Assembly (NCBI GenBank): GCA_963678705.1 | Contig: OY783203.1 | Span: 46,004,347-46,068,346 of the forward strand | Direction of reading: 5' to 3' | Source of the DNA: Panorpa germanica | Lineage: Eukaryota > Arthropoda > Insecta > Mecoptera > Panorpidae | DNA: 64,000 bases | Translations under genes and position numbers: made by a program | Notes under the pieces: model-generated | What the model saw: only the letters and a program-made list of their open reading frames with translations | What the model was told of the DNA's origin: nothing | The model's database searches: none | In this document: in pieces, positions 62,426 to 64,000 of the stretch | Numbering within the stretch: position 1 is the first letter of the stretch | How the letters are laid out: each line of letters begins with the position of its first letter

Positions 62426-64000
62426 TGTATTGATATAAAGAATGTAATATAGAATTAGGACCTTTTACAAAAAAATTTCACTGTTCACTTGGCCTCTTAC
62501 TTTCTCGTACTCTCAATGTTTTTTTTTATTCTATCATTTTGGAAAATTAATTACGGATTCAACCAATTTAACATTCGATTTATGTATTTAGTTGACGAAT
62601 GGTTTTCTGAATCGGAATTAAAAAATTTTATAAGAAATATGATTAAATTTTTCGTTAAAGCACCATCAAAATTTAACATCTTTGAACACAATAGAATGGA
62701 ATGCAAACAAAAAACAAACATTTACACAAAGTTCGTAATTCTAAAGGGTAGAAGCTCTCTTTATATAATGGCTTCTAGTTGTCTTACTATCGTTTTCTTA
62801 TTAATTGCTAATTGCACTAAGTAGAAACCTGGTCCTTCTAAGAACACACGCTCACTTCTATTTCTTCTTCTACTTTTACTAACGTCATTTCAATTTTTAA
62901 ATATCCTTTCTGAATTTATCAGATATTTTTGAATATGCGTTATAGAGGATATGGATAGTAAATTAAATTTGCCCGAGCTATTTGGTGTCAAAGTATTGAC
63001 TTACCTATTTTAGTATCAACATTTTTTTTATTCTTTGTTTTGATATGAAATTTTAATGTGATTGTAGTCGTGCATATTACAGTAATGAATTTCTGGTTTC
63101 TTGATTTATATTAAATTTCGGAATACATGTAGGAAATAGAATGAATTAATGACAAGCTACATTTGTTATAATATTCGGTTTGATTTTGTTTCAATCATGA
63201 TTGTACAAATTTCAAAATGTCTTTCTATTATTAATGCCAACATATAAATAATATCACTTCATAATGCATATAGAAAAAATATGTTTTTTTCTTAATTTGC
63301 TGTCAACAATAATGAAGTTAAAAACGCGGGAAAATTTGAAAATGAAATAGATTATTGTAAACAGTTAGGCTTTATGCGCTGCGCATATTTTTCAATAAAC
63401 AATCAATCCGCCATTACGTAAATATACAATTACAATTTATTGATAAACAATCTGGTAAATACACATTTATTAGGAAATAGCAACTATATTATTAATAGAT
63501 TATCCGTATACTTCATACCTCACATCAGCAGTATTTTGAAATTTACAACAATACACACTGATTAATTAAAATGAAACAATTTGACGAAAAGAATTATGAG
63601 TAAATCTTGACACCAGATTTCGAATTCAACGAATTTTGTACAAAACAAATGCTTTTAGTTACCCTTACAGGAAAGCAGTAGTATTAAAGTTTCACTTGAA
63701 ACAGTAGAATACTTTAGAAATATCATTTTTTAAAATTTTTTTTTTTTTTTAAATATTTGTAATAAATCCCGCTAAAATGCGTTATGAGGTTGAGTTGTTT
63801 TTAGTTCGAATAAGAACTTATTATTTGCATTGTACAACTTTCGGGCGGAAGAAATTAAGGGCATCCGTTTAATATATACTGCAGATATGAGTTAGGATGT
63901 AATTTTAAAAAACAAACCAAAAACTCTATAAAGGATTCTATGTAAAGTAAACTTCAACACAGAAAAAATAAAAGAAAATTAAATGAGATAGACTCGTAGT
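62426..64000. other. Gene-free stretch to window edge
   Basis: This is probably upstream DNA of the candidate at 61.7-62.4 kb. A 111-codon frame at 62489-62824 (+) has hydrophobic ends but no known family, and its composition follows the background. Nothing else is supportable. Confidence 0.45.

Noticed and set aside
62489-62824. 111-codon frame with hydrophobic ends
   Set aside because: It lacks an ATG at its start, has background composition and no recognisable family, and overlaps the likely upstream region of the - strand candidate.
1-64000. Frequent ACGAGTA / TACTCGT words
   Set aside because: The word appears slightly more often than a rough composition estimate, but without fixed spacing or context, so it is not reported as a signal.

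Overview
The window looks like nuclear DNA of an arthropod, most likely an insect. It is strongly AT-rich. Its genes are split by short GT-AG introns. The identifiable proteins are animal orthologues, and the dispersed repeats include mariner remnants of a type common in insects. The order or species cannot be fixed from this sequence.

All confidently coding sequence lies between 9.6 and 24.2 kb, in four genes. On the + strand, a six-exon gene encodes the U2 snRNP protein A' (SNRPA1). On the - strand, a six-exon gene encodes a 281-residue NEK-type kinase. On the + strand, three exons encode complex I subunit NDUFB7. On the - strand, eight exons encode a 1770-residue UBR1/UBR2-type N-recognin ubiquitin ligase. 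The kinase and NDUFB7 are head to head and share a 382-bp interval. SNRPA1/NEK and NDUFB7/UBR are convergent pairs. The four act in separate processes (splicing, cilium or cell-cycle kinase signalling, respiration, protein degradation), so the cluster is not a pathway unit.

The first 9.6 kb holds no convincing gene. A CpG-rich patch at 2.06-2.24 kb is a candidate promoter. It is followed by a nest of decayed transposons at 2.5-5.8 kb, which includes mariner transposase and LINE reverse transcriptase remnants.

From 24.8 kb to the end the DNA is mostly non-coding. Its dominant feature is a 6.7-kb inverted structure at 30.0-36.7 kb. About 17 head-to-tail copies of a 147-bp unit face about 19 inverted copies across a 22-bp spacer, and both arms are flanked by mirrored ~135-bp repeats. 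The rest contains hAT-like, mariner-like and unclassified MITEs, dispersed direct repeats, and two possible unidentified exon sets: a GC-rich exon at 40.2 kb (+) and a two-exon candidate at 61.7-62.4 kb (-).
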